Assembly: GCF_019924925.1 (NCBI RefSeq)
Contig: NC_067223.1
Span: 19,433,343 to 19,497,342, forward strand
Source of the DNA: Ctenopharyngodon idella
Taxonomy: Eukaryota; Chordata; Actinopteri; Cypriniformes; Xenocyprididae
Length of the DNA: 64,000 nt
Direction of reading: 5' to 3'
The translations under genes and the position numbers were made by a program. Numbering within the stretch: the stretch's first letter is position 1; each line of letters opens with the position of its first letter. Shown in pieces: positions 1 to 11,760 of this stretch. The notes under the pieces are model-generated. The model ran no database searches, was not told where the DNA came from, and saw only the letters and a program-made list of their open reading frames with translations.

Positions 1-160
1 CAAAGTCACGTGATTTCAGCAGTTTGGCGGTTTGACACGCTATCCGAATCATGATTCGACACGCTGATTCATTACGCTCCGAATCTTCCTGAAGCAGTGT
101 TTTAAAATCGGCCATCACTAAATAAGTCGTTATTTTGTTTTGTTTTTTTTGGCGGTAATT
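1..160. repeat. Edge copy of a foldback MITE core
   Basis: The first ~160 bases match the core of the foldback element at 12064-12290. Bases 1-44 resemble its left arm in reverse complement and the rest resembles its right arm. Shared words include the CACGTGAT stretch, the paired GATTCG boxes and the GCCATCACTA end. The element runs off the left edge of the window. Confidence 0.6.
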
Positions 161-1811
161 TTATGGTCCCGTGACTGTTGACATCACCAGATAGTAAAAA
201 ATAGCACCCAAAGAGTCGGTTTGACAACAGGATAGCAACGTTAACACATTTCAAATATCACATCTTAGTTGAGTATAAAATATTATTGCAGGAAAAGTTA
301 CATCATGTGCACAGGAACATCAATTCTGAGAATACCTTTACTTCGGCAGAACATGGCAATCATCCAACATTAACCACAAGTGTCAACATGACCCATTACC
401 TCGAAACACTTAAAGATCACTTGAAAAATTGTATTTTAAAGAAAATACAATGATCAAATAATAAATGAGTACAATAAGGAGTAAGTATGTGATTATATGA
501 TAGTAATTGAGTACATCAAGTAAGATAATGTGACTATTTGAAATCATAATTAATATTAAGAAATCATAAGCCATAAATGATAATGGATGGTTAATATGAG
601 ATATAAATAAAATGCATGAATATGAATATTGACCATTTTGAATCTACCAGTGTGGGATTTTCATGTGATTTGGTGTATTACCATATCAATTAAGGATGTT
701 TACATTATAAATGCTAAGCAGGTGTAGCGATTAGCTGCTTAAAATGTTATACTTAAAATTATATGACTAAAATACAGTACACAATAGTAAATACAAAGAG
801 TTTGTTGTAATTTGCCAACCGCACAGTAGCTCCAGAAAAAAAGCAAAACAAAAAAAAAACCTTTATACCCAGTGTTACTCACATGTGAAGCGGAATCAAA
901 GCAACTGTTTTTTAGGCCTTCCCACTTAGCTCTCTCCAGCGCTGGAAAGCTTTTCTAATATTACAGTGGTTCCTAAAGCTCCTGCCCAGTCAAAACACTT
1001 TATTTTCCAGTGATATTCTTCTGAGCTTTCCTCTTTTGTATTGTCTCATCTCTCTTTCTGCAGTCTTTCTTCAAATCTCCCCCTTGCTCATTCTCTCTCC
1101 TCGACCCTCATACATCCCCTAATGCTGACACACGTTTGTTGTTGATTGTTCGTGTGACGGTCCGATTTCCAAAAAATGGTTTTGAAGTATCGTGTACCTC
1201 ATCTTTAAAAGGCAATAAAATATTTTATTAGCACCTTATCAGCCTTCTCTAAAAACTCACATGACATGGACTTAGAGAAAATGATCCATAAATTCATAGT
1301 TTTAGAGATGACATCTTCAGATTTTAAATTAAGTATGAGCAGACTAGTGGCTTCAGTTTCTAAGTTCCTACAACACAGCCACATAATATAAAAAAAATAG
1401 ATTCTTATATATTTCCATATTAATAAGTAATTCTGAGTATTGAACTGTTAACTCTCAAGTGTTGACTTTCTAGATATGTTGGTTATGTGTCTATTCAGAA
1501 TGACTTATGACACCAACATTTTATTTTGGGCATGTCATTTATGCCCCACTTGCCAAAATGGGGGGTGTGCGCTTAACTTAAAATACTCTGTCATTCATGG
1601 TTACTCAGATAAGAGGAAGACATCATTCAACCATGCAAATTATAAAATGCTCATGTAATGCTGAACAATAAATCTAATTAAAATTGAAATCGCTCAATTG
1701 TGAAAGTGCTGTGATTTAAATAAATATTTTGATGAGCCACGTGTTTTAGAGTGAAGAGTTCCAGAATTGTTTTGTGTTTTTTCGTCTCAGAGTGGCTCAT
1801 GTCACTGCTGC
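161..1811. other. AT-rich stretch without a recognisable gene
   Basis: No reading frame here resembles a known protein and no splice structure was seen. The few open frames are short and of low complexity. Nothing is supported beyond AT-rich intergenic sequence. Confidence 0.5.
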
Positions 1812-2834
1812 TAGGGCTGGGAATCGATTCCAAAAAGGGTCGATTTCGAGGCGTTTGGAATCGAGAGGCGATTCCGAGGCGTTTGGAATCAATTCCATCA
1901 AGGGGAATCCACTCTTCATATAGAGCCTTTATCAGTTCAACAAAGCTATCATTAATTTGCCTCTTGCTTGCTAATAGTGATTGGAAGTCTGATTTATTTC
2001 CTCAAAAATGTTCTTTTGGATAGTTTATGTCAGTGAACCAGTTCAAAAAACTATTCAGAGGTTATTTTACGGTAAAACTGGCTTATGTTCTCTAGAATTT
2101 TGAGCCCTGCATGGACTTGTATCAATAAATAATGGCGTGATCGAGGGTCTTTATTATGTTCATTTTAAATAAAATACTCGTTTTTTTTTATCCTTTTCTT
2201 TCTATCAGCCAATAATTTGAAACAAAACACGTCGAGAGCTCAGATCAGGGGCTGAGAGCCTTGCCATAGTAAAAAAAAAATTCCATGCGCATCTGATTGA
2301 CAAATAAATCGCGCTCTTACCAGCGTTGTTGTTAATGTTCTGGTTATTTCAGTGTACAGTTTGCTTTATATATTAATTCTGTGAAAAGCATACAGTTAAA
2401 GTAAACGTCATCATTCATCTGAATTGTTCCATCCATGCAATAGCCTGCCCTACATCTTGAATAAGGTTTTTTTTTATTATTTTTTTTTTATCAATATTGC
2501 TGTGCTGGGCTATGGACTATGACCAATTTCAGGTGCAATGCATCCAAAATTACAATTACAAGTAATGTACAATTAATGTAAATTACAATTAAAAACAATC
2601 AGCTATAGAAATTTACCTTTATATTATTAATACAGCTTCATATTATGAGAAGGCTACTTTCTACAACCTTAATACCCTGTAGTCATGGCGAGATTAGGTT
2701 CCTTCAATCTAAAAAGCAAGAATCGAAAAAGAATTAAAAACAGAAGGAGGAATTGTTTCTTGGAATCAATTCCAATCGATTCCAGAACCATGAATCAGAC
2801 TCTATTGCAAAAATTTAGGAATCGAACAGCCCTA
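1812..2834. mobile_element. Non-autonomous hAT-type element, TAGGGCTG termini
   Basis: The left end TAGGGCTGGGAATCG and the right end, which reads TAGGGCTGTTCGATTCC in reverse complement, form short terminal inverted repeats. The element is bracketed by a perfect 8-bp duplication, ACTGCTGC (1804-1811 and 2835-2842). An 8-bp duplication is the hAT hallmark. No transposase frame remains. The subterminal regions are rich in GATTC boxes of both orientations, typical of transposase-binding repeats. Confidence 0.85.
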
Positions 2835-2929
2835 ACTGCTGCTCCACACAAACTCATTTGGTGTGAGTTTGTGCCACTTGACCGCAAGATGTGCACACAT
2901 TTACTGTGATTTGTAAGTAGCAAGTTGCA

Positions 2930-3015
2930 AGTAGCTCAATGTATAAAACCAGATGCCTGGTAAGCACCTTATCCAAAGATAGTGGGTTCGAACCCAGGGT
3001 GGAGTGGTTTTATGA
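2930..3015 (+). repeat. Possible tRNA-derived SINE head
   Basis: The stretch contains GTAGCTCAATG followed about 50 bases later by a perfect B-box-like GGGTTCGAACCC, the spacing seen in tRNA-type Pol III promoters. It does not fold into a clean cloverleaf that I can trace, so a functional tRNA gene is not claimed. Confidence 0.3.
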
Positions 3016-3379
3016 AATTGTGTGTTTTGATTCCTTTATTGCCTCTTGGATTTGCTGTGTTCATTTTCATTTAAACTTCTGTACATTCTGAGTTCATTCT
3101 CACCCGTAATTCTGAATCAGCTGCTGTTTTTGCTCTTCCTGCTCTGTATTAGGCTATAGCCCTTTTTTTTTTTTTTTTTTTTGCAGAACAAAGAAATTAA
3201 AGACAGACATACAATATATATGAGTATTACCCTTGGTTAGATTATGATCAGGGTTTACTCTAAAATAATGCTTTAACATCAATAGCACAAAGGTGTGTGA
3301 CTGACTGCAGTCCTGCTAACCTTTGGAAAATGTTTAACAATAATGTTTTAATATTAATAAAGTTATTCTAACGCTACGT

Positions 3380-3604
3380 AATTTGCAGGCTAGCTTGCAT
3401 GTTCACCAGGCATTTAAGTTTGCAATGCTTGGAATATTGGTTGTCTTCCATAGCAATGCTGATTGCGAGAGGGTTTTCAGTCTTGTTACAAAAAACAAGA
3501 CCCAGAACAGAGGCAACATGAGCACTGACATGATAAGCACCTTAGTGACAAATAAAGGTAAGCATGACTGCAAAGAAGACTGTCTGTCACATGGAACGCT
3601 TTAG
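3380..3604 (+). pseudogene. hAT transposase C-terminal (dimerisation) fragment
   Basis: The translation holds the string HSNADCERVFSLVTKNKTQNR, matching the C-terminal dimerisation domain of hAT transposases (pattern SNA-x2-ERVFS). Only about 60 residues are preserved and the rest of the transposase is absent. It lies 0.5 kb downstream of the hAT element at 1812-2834, but nothing links the two. It could be the last exon of a domesticated hAT gene, but there is no other supporting exon. Confidence 0.6.
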
Positions 3605-3961
3605 TGATGCTCTTCTCAGAAAGGATAAGTCAGCAAGCTATGAAAGAAAGCAGTCAAAAGCAAGTGCCACTGCAAGTAGAGGTGATGAATGATGCAAAAT
3701 AGCATCTCAAAAGTCAGATTATTTACACATGTGCACAAATGGCTGTCTCTTCCTAAATGTAAATGTCTTTAATTAAAAGAGTTATTCTGAAATATGTGAC
3801 TGCATTGTTTTCTTCACAACCAATTTATATGTTGAAAATTTCTCTCCCCATCTCCTCAAACCCTGTGTCCCATCCCGTCACACTGATGGTACTCAAAACA
3901 TTTTTCCAAGGTTGGCAGGTCTGCACTGGTGTTAATTTGCATTTGTCTCTTTTCACCTTAG

Positions 3962-5352
3962 ACCTGATGCCGCTGAAAGACGAAAGTCAAGAACTCAACG
4001 AAGTGGAAGATAAAAATCAGTTTGAGAAACATCATGATTTCATGACTGGAGAAAAATCTACACAGTCTGAAAAGATCTCACGAAAAAGACCTCAAAAGAC
4101 CAAATCTAACATTTCTAATCTAACACTAAAACAAAACCTTGACGTCCACAAGAGAGTTCAGTCTGGAGAAAAGCCTTTCACCTGCAAACTGTGTGGGAAA
4201 AGTTTCTCACGAAAAGACAGTCTTAAGAATCACATGAGAATTCACACTGGAGAGAAGCCGTTTGTATGTGGTCAGTGTGGAAAGAGTTTCAGATGTAAAG
4301 AAAAGCTCACTTACCACATGAAGACTCACTTAAATGAGAACTATTTTAAATGTCATCAGTGTGGAAAGAGTTTCACAGACAGAAAACTCCTTAAGAATCA
4401 TGTAAAAACTCACACTGGAGAGAAGCATTTCATGTGTCATCAGTGTGGAAAACATTTCCGATTCAGTAAAAACCTTAAGACTCACATGAGAATTCACACT
4501 GGAGAGAGGCCCTTCACATGCGATCACTGTGGAAAGAGTTTCTGTCATAAGGTTAGCCTCAAAAATCACATGAACGTTCACACTGGAGAGAAGCCATTCA
4601 CATGTGATCACTGTGGAAAATGTTTTGTGTATAAAACAACACTTAATGCCCACATGAGACTTCACACTGGAGAGAATCCATTCACCTGCAAACTGTGTGG
4701 AAAGAGCTTCTCACTAAAAGGAAATCTTAAGACTCACATGAGAATTCACACTGGAGAGAAGCCTTTTATATGTGTTCAGTGTGGAATAAGTTTCAGACGT
4801 AAAGAAACCCTTTATACCCACATGAGAATTCACACTGGAGAGAGCTCTTATATCTGCAAACTGTGTGGGAAGAACTTCTCAAGAAAAGGAAATCTGAAGA
4901 CTCACATGAGAAGTCACACTGGAGAAAAGCCATTTATATGCAATGAGTGTGGAAAGAGTTTCGGACGTAAAGAAACACTTAATTACCACACAAAGATTCA
5001 CTCAAAAGAGAACAGTTTTATATGTCATCAGTGTGGAAAGAGTTTCACAGACAGCAATCACCTTAAGAGGCATGTAGTAACTCACACTGGAGAGAAGCCT
5101 TTCATGTGCCATCACTGTGGAAAGACTTGTAAAAACAAAGCAATCCTTGAGGTTCATATAAGAATTCACTCTGGAGAGAAGCCTTTCACCTGCCCCCAGT
5201 GTGGAAAGAGTTTCACGCTTAAAGGAAACCTTCAGACTCACATGAGAGTTCACTCTGGAGAGAGGCCTTTCGAGTGTCTTCAGTGTGAAAAGAGTTTCAG
5301 ATTTAAAGGAAACCTTAAAAGTCACATGAGGCTTCATATGTCTTCAGTGTGA
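3962..5352 (+). CDS. FiNZ-type C2H2 zinc-finger protein, 14-finger terminal exon (gene A)
   Basis: This is the last exon of a poly-zinc-finger DNA-binding protein. It begins after the acceptor ...TTTTCACCTTAG at 3961; an upstream in-frame ATG near 3763 lies in the intron. The exon starts in phase 1 with D-L-M-x-L-K, as in the other zinc-finger genes here, followed by an acidic and basic linker of ~60 residues. Fourteen C2H2 fingers (C-x2-C-x12-H-x3-H) follow, joined mostly by TGEKPF linkers. Finger 12 has Cys in place of the conserved core Phe. No first exon of the usual type is visible between 1 and 3961, so the 5' part either lies off-window or is lost. The protein is expected to be nuclear. 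It ends early inside what used to be another finger (see 5353-5440). Confidence 0.85.
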
Positions 5353-5440
5353 GAAAAGTTCCACATATCCACAGAGACCTGAAACGTCAAAATCATTGTG
5401 GAAAGAAATTGCAGTTTTCAGAGCCTGGGTCAAGAGGTTT
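5353..5440 (+). pseudogene. Relic of a fifteenth finger after the gene A stop
   Basis: Directly after the TGA the sequence still aligns with the last finger of the gene at 38.8-41.1 kb: a CTTCAGTGTGA block, a CACATATC block, then GACCTGAAACGTC and a GGAAAGAAA end. The linker and first Cys codons are deleted and the frame is lost, which is why gene A ends at H-M-S-S-V. Confidence 0.7.
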
Positions 5441-5493
5441 AAGAAATCAAGAAATATTCCTCATTTAGAATACTCCAAATTCATCAACATAAG

Positions 5494-5499
5494 AATAAA
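5494..5499 (+). terminator. Candidate polyadenylation signal for gene A
   Basis: AATAAA lies about 140 bases past the stop codon of the zinc-finger exon. It is the first canonical hexamer downstream. Confidence 0.4.
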
Positions 5500-6335
5500 T
5501 TCATGTGCATATGCACGTGTTGTGAAAGTTTTCTTGAGAAGTTAAAATGTGTGTATAAATACAAAGAGAGTACGCAATTATTAGTGAATGAGACCAACTG
5601 TCCTGTCTGGCTAGGCAGCCAGCCAATGGAAAATCCCTGGTTGTTCAAATGTTTTTTGATTTAAGAATTATGGAAGCCACTCTGCTCTTGAGAACCTTCA
5701 GTGCTTCAACACAATCTTGTTTCTGAGCTCTGCAGGCAGTTCCTTTAACCGTAATGGCTTGGCTCCTGCTCTGATATGCATTTTCAACTTTTAGACCTTA
5801 TGTACACAGGTATGTGCCTTTCCAAATGCACATATTTATTCCAGTCAAAGCATAGAAACATCTCAAAGGTGATCCAGAGAAATGAGATGCATCTGAGCTA
5901 AATTTCAAGCGTCACAGCAGAGTCTGAAAATGTATGTGATATTGCAGTTTGTTCTTTTTAATGAATTTGTAAAGTTTTAACAAATCTAGTTTGTTTTGTT
6001 ATTATAGGGTATTGACTGTATATTGAAGAGAAAAAAGCATTTTCGCAAAAGTCTACAACCTAACAAAATGGAAAAAATAACGGGTTCTGAATACTTTTAA
6101 GCCCATCAAGGCTTTTACAGAGGTTACAAATTCCAGAGGCAAGCCAACAAAAACACTAAAATTCACATAGCTGGGACAGGAAGATGATGTTTGTAGCAAA
6201 CAACCCAGAAAAAAAAAGGACATTCCAGGATCTGCAATGACATGCAACCAAATGTCTCATAAAGAGAGTAGAGAAAAACTAGACCAAACCCAGAGAGTTG
6301 CACTAACAAGAAGAGCAGAGACAAATGTCAAAAGA

Positions 6336-6450
6336 CGTCACATTCTGTCATTAATTACGCACCCTCATGTCATTCCAAAAGCATAAGTCCTTTGTTCATC
6401 TTCGGAATACAAATTTAGATATTTTTGATGAAATCCAAGAGCTTTCTGAC
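6336..6450. repeat. Half of a TTAA foldback MITE
   Basis: The segment matches the left arm of the elements at 11761 and 26806: TTCTGTCATTAATTA, then a TCATTCC box and CATCTTCGGAA. The very end and the opposite arm are missing. Confidence 0.55.
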
Positions 6451-6466
6451 CTCTGATACACTGCAA

Positions 6467-6484
6467 CCCCCCCCCCCCCCCCCC
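6467..6484. repeat. Poly-C run of 18
   Basis: An uninterrupted run of 18 C residues follows CTGCAA. Such runs are unusual in this AT-rich window and are prone to sequencing length error. Confidence 0.9.
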
Positions 6485-7169
6485 AACAAATATAATGACT
6501 TTATTCAACAATTGCTTCTCTTCCATGTTAGTCTCCTATGCTGTTCACGTATTAAACACAGTGCAGCGCTTCCGGGTTCTACGTCAGAACACTGGCTCAA
6601 ACTGTATAGAGTGGTCTGATTGGAGACCCCTGCACCACAGTCACAAAGTTTTTACAAAATGTGCAGTAGTACCCTACCATTCCTTAAAAGTGGTGCAATA
6701 GTTTACTTTCAGTTGGAGGTAGGAAGTCACAAATGGCACCAATTTTTGCAGCGGCTGGTCAAACCGGTTTCCTCCCTACAGCTATTCCGAGTTAGACTAT
6801 GGTGGCCTTACCAAACACGCATGTTGCCAAATTAATGGTAAGTTTTTATCCCAAAAGCCATTACCTAATAATGAAATGTTAGGCGCCACGAAGGCCGAAA
6901 TTTCTGTTCCATGTTCCATGTTCAGTCAGTCAGGTAGGTCTGCCAGTACCACTTTAAGAAGTCAAGTTTTGAGACATTTTTCAGTCTACCTTCAATTGTT
7001 CACCTGGAAGGTCCTACCTCTGCATCTTCACTCATTTCTTCTAGTGCAGCCAGCCCAACAGCAGATACTTCATCTGGCTCTGCAGTGGAAAGAATGCATT
7101 TTCCTGACTTTTCAACATTCAGTTTTCTCTAATGGTAGGTTTTTAACATATTAACATGATTACTTTGAC

Positions 7170-7540
7170 GACAATCAGGTGTATAAGTAACATAATTTTG
7201 GTCCGACAGTTTTTTCAATCATGTAATGACCACTATAATGAGCTTGCAGCGATCCACCAATATTTTGTCACCAGGGATAAAACTTTTCTAATTTTTCCTA
7301 TAAAACCAGATTAAAGAAATAAGCGTGTAACATGGCACTCTCAGGATGATAAACATTGGAAACGTTATGCTTAATGTTAAGTTGCTTAAGCAGTTGAGAA
7401 AATGTACAAGAAGTTATATTTGTTCCCTGGTCACCTGAATTGTTTTTGGCAAGCCAAAGAGTGTAAAAAATGTAGTGAGTGCCTTAGTAATCACTCTAGC
7501 ATTAATGGAACATAGAAAACACGCAGCCGCACACATTATC
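7170..7540 (-). pseudogene. Ty3/Gypsy integrase fragment
   Basis: Read on the minus strand, pieces of a Gypsy integrase core appear in shifting frames: L-F-G-L-P-K, then G-D-Q-G-T-N (the second catalytic Asp region), then I-K-H-N-V-S-N-V-Y-H-P-E-S, and further on a C-terminal F-Y-P-G-D-K block. The residue expected to be the catalytic Glu after H-P-E-S is not preserved. Frameshifts and stops make it non-functional. Confidence 0.6.
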
Positions 7541-9009
7541 GTTAGAAGATATTTGTGACCAGACTTTGAACGTGGAAGCAGCCCCACACAATGAAGTATT
7601 GTAACTGTTCAGATACCATTGGAATTAGATATAGTGGCCAAATTGTTTGGTTGGGCTTTCCTACTACTTGACATACGTGACAAGTCTGACAAGAGCCGGA
7701 GGGAAGGAGGAGCCCGACGGAGCTGAAGGGGTGGAAGAACGAGGCACTTCCAGAGGCCCGTAAGTCCATGGCAAAGGTAGATGGATGACTGACTAAGGTG
7801 GAGCTGGAGGGACAAGGGAGCCCAGTGAAGCCAGAAGGATGATAGTCCCTGGTGGAGCTGAAGGAGCGAGGAGCCACACTGCAAAAAATGCTTTTCTTAC
7901 TTACTTGTTTCCAGTCCAATTAATTGTTAAGTAATCTAATTGCTGTAATTTAATTTTCCCTTGAAAAAAGTAAAGTAAGGGATTACTCTTAACTTGTCTG
8001 TAATTTAATTAGAGGTACTTCTGATGTAATTGCATTAAATACTGTATAGACTATATAAAACAATAGTGGATTTAACATCAAAAATTAATGTTAAAATGGG
8101 TGTTTTCAATTAAATATTTACCATCTTATATTCTTCGTAACTAAAGTTTTGGTCAGCATTTATTAAAAAGCAAATTATGATGACCCTTGTGTCCTTAAAA
8201 GGGGGTTGATTAGATGATAGACAAACCCAGTTTTCCTTGAAAAGCAAGTTTTTAGAAATAGATTTTAAGGCGACTCTTATTTTAGAACGTAATACCTCAT
8301 TATTTCCATGGCGACACATTATGAACCGCAGCCACAATAGCGCTGTATGACTGATGTATTGGTTTTATTAATAAATAAATTGATAAATAATAAGCCTTTT
8401 GGGCAATTTCAAAGGCTATGTAGGATCTGTGATAAAGAGCGAGATTTTGAGGATAAATAAAAAACTTTTTTTTTTTTTAAAGAGAGGGTATAAGTTCAAA
8501 ACCATACAAATGCTAAAATACATGCAGAAAATGACAAGGGTTGAATTTTTAAAAAGAAATACAAGATCAGAAAAGGTATGTAAATATTACCATTAGAAAA
8601 GGGAATAATTAATTAATAATTAAAAAAACGCTTAAAGTAAAACACAGAGCAGCAGGCATTCGATCATCTGACTTTTATTCTTTCCCCTGATATAACACAA
8701 ACAAATCGCGTCTTTGAGTGAATAACCCTTACATGGTTCTAAACATTCCACCTGTGCAGATTTTATGAATTCTATTGCACCCTTGAAGTACAAAAATCAT
8801 AAGCCCGTACCAGTGCCCTGGCACACTGACACTACACGTTCCCTTAGACGGGTATGTAGACGTGGTGGAAAAAGGACAGATTAAAGATTTCTTATGAAAT
8901 CCTGAAAAACTCCTACAACTTGTTTCAAAAAAACAAAATGCAAATATTTTTCTGAACTCATCACAAACAATTGTCATAAACCAAGTTCTCTTTTCTTCTA
9001 TTAACTCTG
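7541..9009. other. Gene-free stretch with repeat debris
   Basis: No convincing exon was found. An ACACTGCAAAAAATG block near 7876 resembles the end of a common fish repeat. The open minus-strand frame at 7542-7919 has no recognisable motif. Confidence 0.4.
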
Positions 9010-9019
9010 TTTTAAATCC

Positions 9020-10377
9020 TTCTGTGCATTCCATTTTAGAGCCCTCTACTTTTCTCTGTGACAACTTTGGAAAGTTTTTTGTAGATAAGATCGCAACTTT
9101 AAGATCTCAGTTGTCTAATTCAGTATATACTATGCTTGATGTTCCATTGTGTTCTTCCATCTGGTCTGAGTTTGAGCCTATTGATCTGGTATCTCAAAGA
9201 TCCTTAAGAGTTGTACTGACTCAATTACAGTCTTACTTGGCTGTAAATTCTCTTCATGAAACATTTCAATCTGGTTTTAAAGCTTTACACAGTACTGAAT
9301 CTGCCCTTATAAGAGTTTCAAGTGATATTTTTACAGAAACTGACTCTGGGAAATTCATGGCTTTAGTTTTATTAGATCTGAGTGCTGAATTTGATTTGGT
9401 CGACCAACCATGAGGTCCTGTTGAGATGTCTGGAGATATCTGTGGGCTTTCGTGGCGTAGTCTTACAGTGGTTCCATTTTTATCCGACCAACAGATGGTT
9501 TAGTGTTCTTATTGGTCATCAGGCCTCCTCTAGTAAACCTCTCAACTGTGGAGTTCCACAGGGATCAATCCTCGGGCCGGTACTGTTTACCCTGTACATG
9601 CTACAATTTTTGATAAATACGGTGTATCCTTTCATCATGCTGATGATACTCAGATCTATTTTCCCTTAAAACATAATGATAAAAAAGGTTGACCTGTTTA
9701 AAAGAACTTAAGCTTTGGCTTTCAAGTAATTTTATAAATTTAAACGAAAATAAAGCAAATTCTATTCTATGAAATTCTATTCTATATGGGCCTAAGGAAA
9801 ACAGTGTATTTGATGTTGACTCTGGTTCTCTTGCCCCATATGAAACTCAATGCGCTAAAAATCTGGGCGTTCTATTTGATCACAACCTAAAATTTGATAA
9901 ACAGATCAGTACTGTCGTAAAATCATGCTTTTTCAAATCTTTGTCAACTCTCTAAAGTGAAACGCTTTTTATCCTAGCCTAACTACCAAATGGGGATTCA
10001 TGCTTTCGTATCAACTTGTCTAGATTATTGTAATTCACTTTATAATGATGTCTCTCCAGTGATTACTATCTACTCATTGTGCCTTGATCTAAACGAGGCG
10101 ATCGCACTTTTGTCCAAAACTTTGGAACTGTCTACCTCTTCACATTAGATTAGCTCCCTCTGTTTCCACCTTTAAATCTGCTCTAAAGACTTATTTATTC
10201 TCTTTGGCTTTTAATACTTGATTATAGGTTTGATTATTGTCTTCTTTTGTTGAGTGTTCCTTTATTGGAAGTTTTATTTTTCTATTTTATAGTTTTATTC
10301 TTTTCAGTACAGCACTTTGGTCGGCCTTGGTTGTTTTTAAATGTGCTTTATAAAATAAATATTGTATTGTATTGTAT
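9020..10377 (+). pseudogene. L2/CR1-like LINE reverse-transcriptase remnant
   Basis: Non-LTR reverse-transcriptase motifs occur in order but across frameshifts. These are E-T-F-Q-S-G-F near 9260, L-L-D-L-S-A-E-F-D near 9370, G-V-P-Q-G-S-I-L-G-P near 9550, and the catalytic A-D-D-T-Q-I-Y near 9640. L-G-V-L-F-D and L-D-Y-C-N-S-L-Y blocks follow near 9870 and 10020. The 3' end has the usual CAGCACTTTGG box and closes with ATTGT repeats near 10360, as L2/CR1-type LINEs do. Stops and indels show that it is dead. Confidence 0.75.
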
Positions 10378-10379
10378 CA

Positions 10380-10920
10380 CCATGTGCTTATCATCATCTT
10401 TTTCACAAGACAAACATGCAATACAGCTTCAGCAGCAATTTGACTTTGAGGTAGCCAATCACTTTGGAGCATTCATAAACTCTTGTATTTATTTTATTTT
10501 TACTGAATCTTCCACCAAATTTAACTCATTGAACATCCGTACTATTACTTTGTTTCATTCTGATGAATTAAAGAAATATGGATTTGTTGTTGTAGTTGTT
10601 CTTCGACCTATGGTTGATGAGCTCATGATTTTAGAGACTGAAGGGACTCATACTGCTCTTTCTGACACCCCTTTAAGAGGAACCATTCTGCAGGTAACGG
10701 GATAACTTGGCTCTTCATGGAGTATTTAGGTTTGTGGAGTCTTAGTGAAACATGCTGTCAATTGAGAGTGAGGAGAAATGACACAAAGTTTAAGTTATTT
10801 TAGAAACTCAAAGATTCTGGGCTTTTGAAAAAATGTTCAGGGCTAGAGCCCCAGATATAATATTTCATGAAAGTGAAAACTTAAGGATAAATCTGGACAC
10901 AGTTTTCAGTCTTGCAGTAC
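10380..10920 (+). pseudogene. Fragment of a multi-copy transposon-associated protein family (uncertain)
   Basis: One frame stays open to 10705 and contains L-K-K-Y-G-F, then P-M-V-D-E-L, then L-R-G-T-I-L-Q-V-T-G. After a small deletion the same theme continues as D-N-L-A-L-H-G and F-R-F-V-E-S near 10700-10740. This spacing recalls a large uncharacterised protein family that is repeated in fish genomes. I cannot name its function. The copy is interrupted and directly follows the LINE 3' end. Confidence 0.35.
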
Positions 10921-11760
10921 AAGTGTAGTAATCAGGATGCAGCCATTACTGCGGTTTTTAAGGGTGTTGGCTTGCTTCTCTGTAACTTGTATTCTGAGAA
11001 TAGTGGACGTTTTATTCTCTGTGACTTTAAGACTTGCAGACAAACCTCTTTTACACACGTCACTCGAACACAAAAGCAGGAAAAGGGGATTTTCTGAGTT
11101 CAGGGAAATAGAAACTGAAGTGTAGTTGAGCTGTTGTATGTTTGTGTCTCTGTATTTATGCAGTAAAATGGCAGAAGCCAGATTTTCTCAAGATGATTTC
11201 ATCTGTCCAGTGTGTCTGGATCTCCTCAAGGATCCAGTGGCCATTCCCTGTGGACACAGTTACTGTAAGATCTGTATTACAGGCTTCTGGGATCAGGAGG
11301 ATCAGAGGAGAGTCTACAGCTGCCCTCAGTGCAGACAGACCTTCAGTCCAAGACCTGTTTTAGGTAAAAACACCATTCTGGCTGAAATGGTGGAGAAACT
11401 AAAGAGGACTAAACTTCCTGCCGACTGTTATGCTGGAGCTGGAGATGTGCAGTGTGACGTCTGTACTGGAAGAAAACACAAAGCCGTCAAGTCCTGTCTG
11501 GAGTGTCTGAACTCTTACTGTCAAACTCACCTTGAACAACATGAGAGTTTCTTTAAAGGGAATAGACACAATCTGACTGAAGCCACTGGACGACTGCAGG
11601 AGATGATCTGTCCGAAACACGACAAGATCCTTGAGGTTTTCTGTTGCACTGATCAACAAAGTATATGTCTGCTGTGTACGATGGATGAACATAAAAACCA
11701 CAACACTGTATCACTTGCAGCACAGAGGACAGAGAAACAGGTATGAACTTAAAGCAATAG

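Noticed and set aside
2930..3015. A functional tRNA gene
   Set aside because: Only a B-box-like motif is convincing; no acceptor or anticodon stems could be paired.
3763..3961. Possible earlier start of gene A at the ATG near 3763
   Set aside because: The residues before D-L-M lie in intron sequence ending in a pyrimidine-rich AG acceptor, and the sister genes begin this exon at exactly the same point.
4330..4665. Open minus-strand frame opposite the gene A fingers
   Set aside because: It is the antisense shadow of the 84-bp zinc-finger repeats. The same S-S-V-N-S-H-V theme appears opposite every finger array (5002-5337, 19938-20219, 40847-41050, 46789-47571).
4160..5340. Regular ~84-bp repeats that might suggest a CRISPR-like array
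   Set aside because: The repeats are coding zinc fingers with linker codons in a eukaryotic gene, with no spacer structure.
7542..7919. Minus-strand open frame of 125 codons
   Set aside because: No recognised motif, no splice or start context, and the region is repeat-rich.
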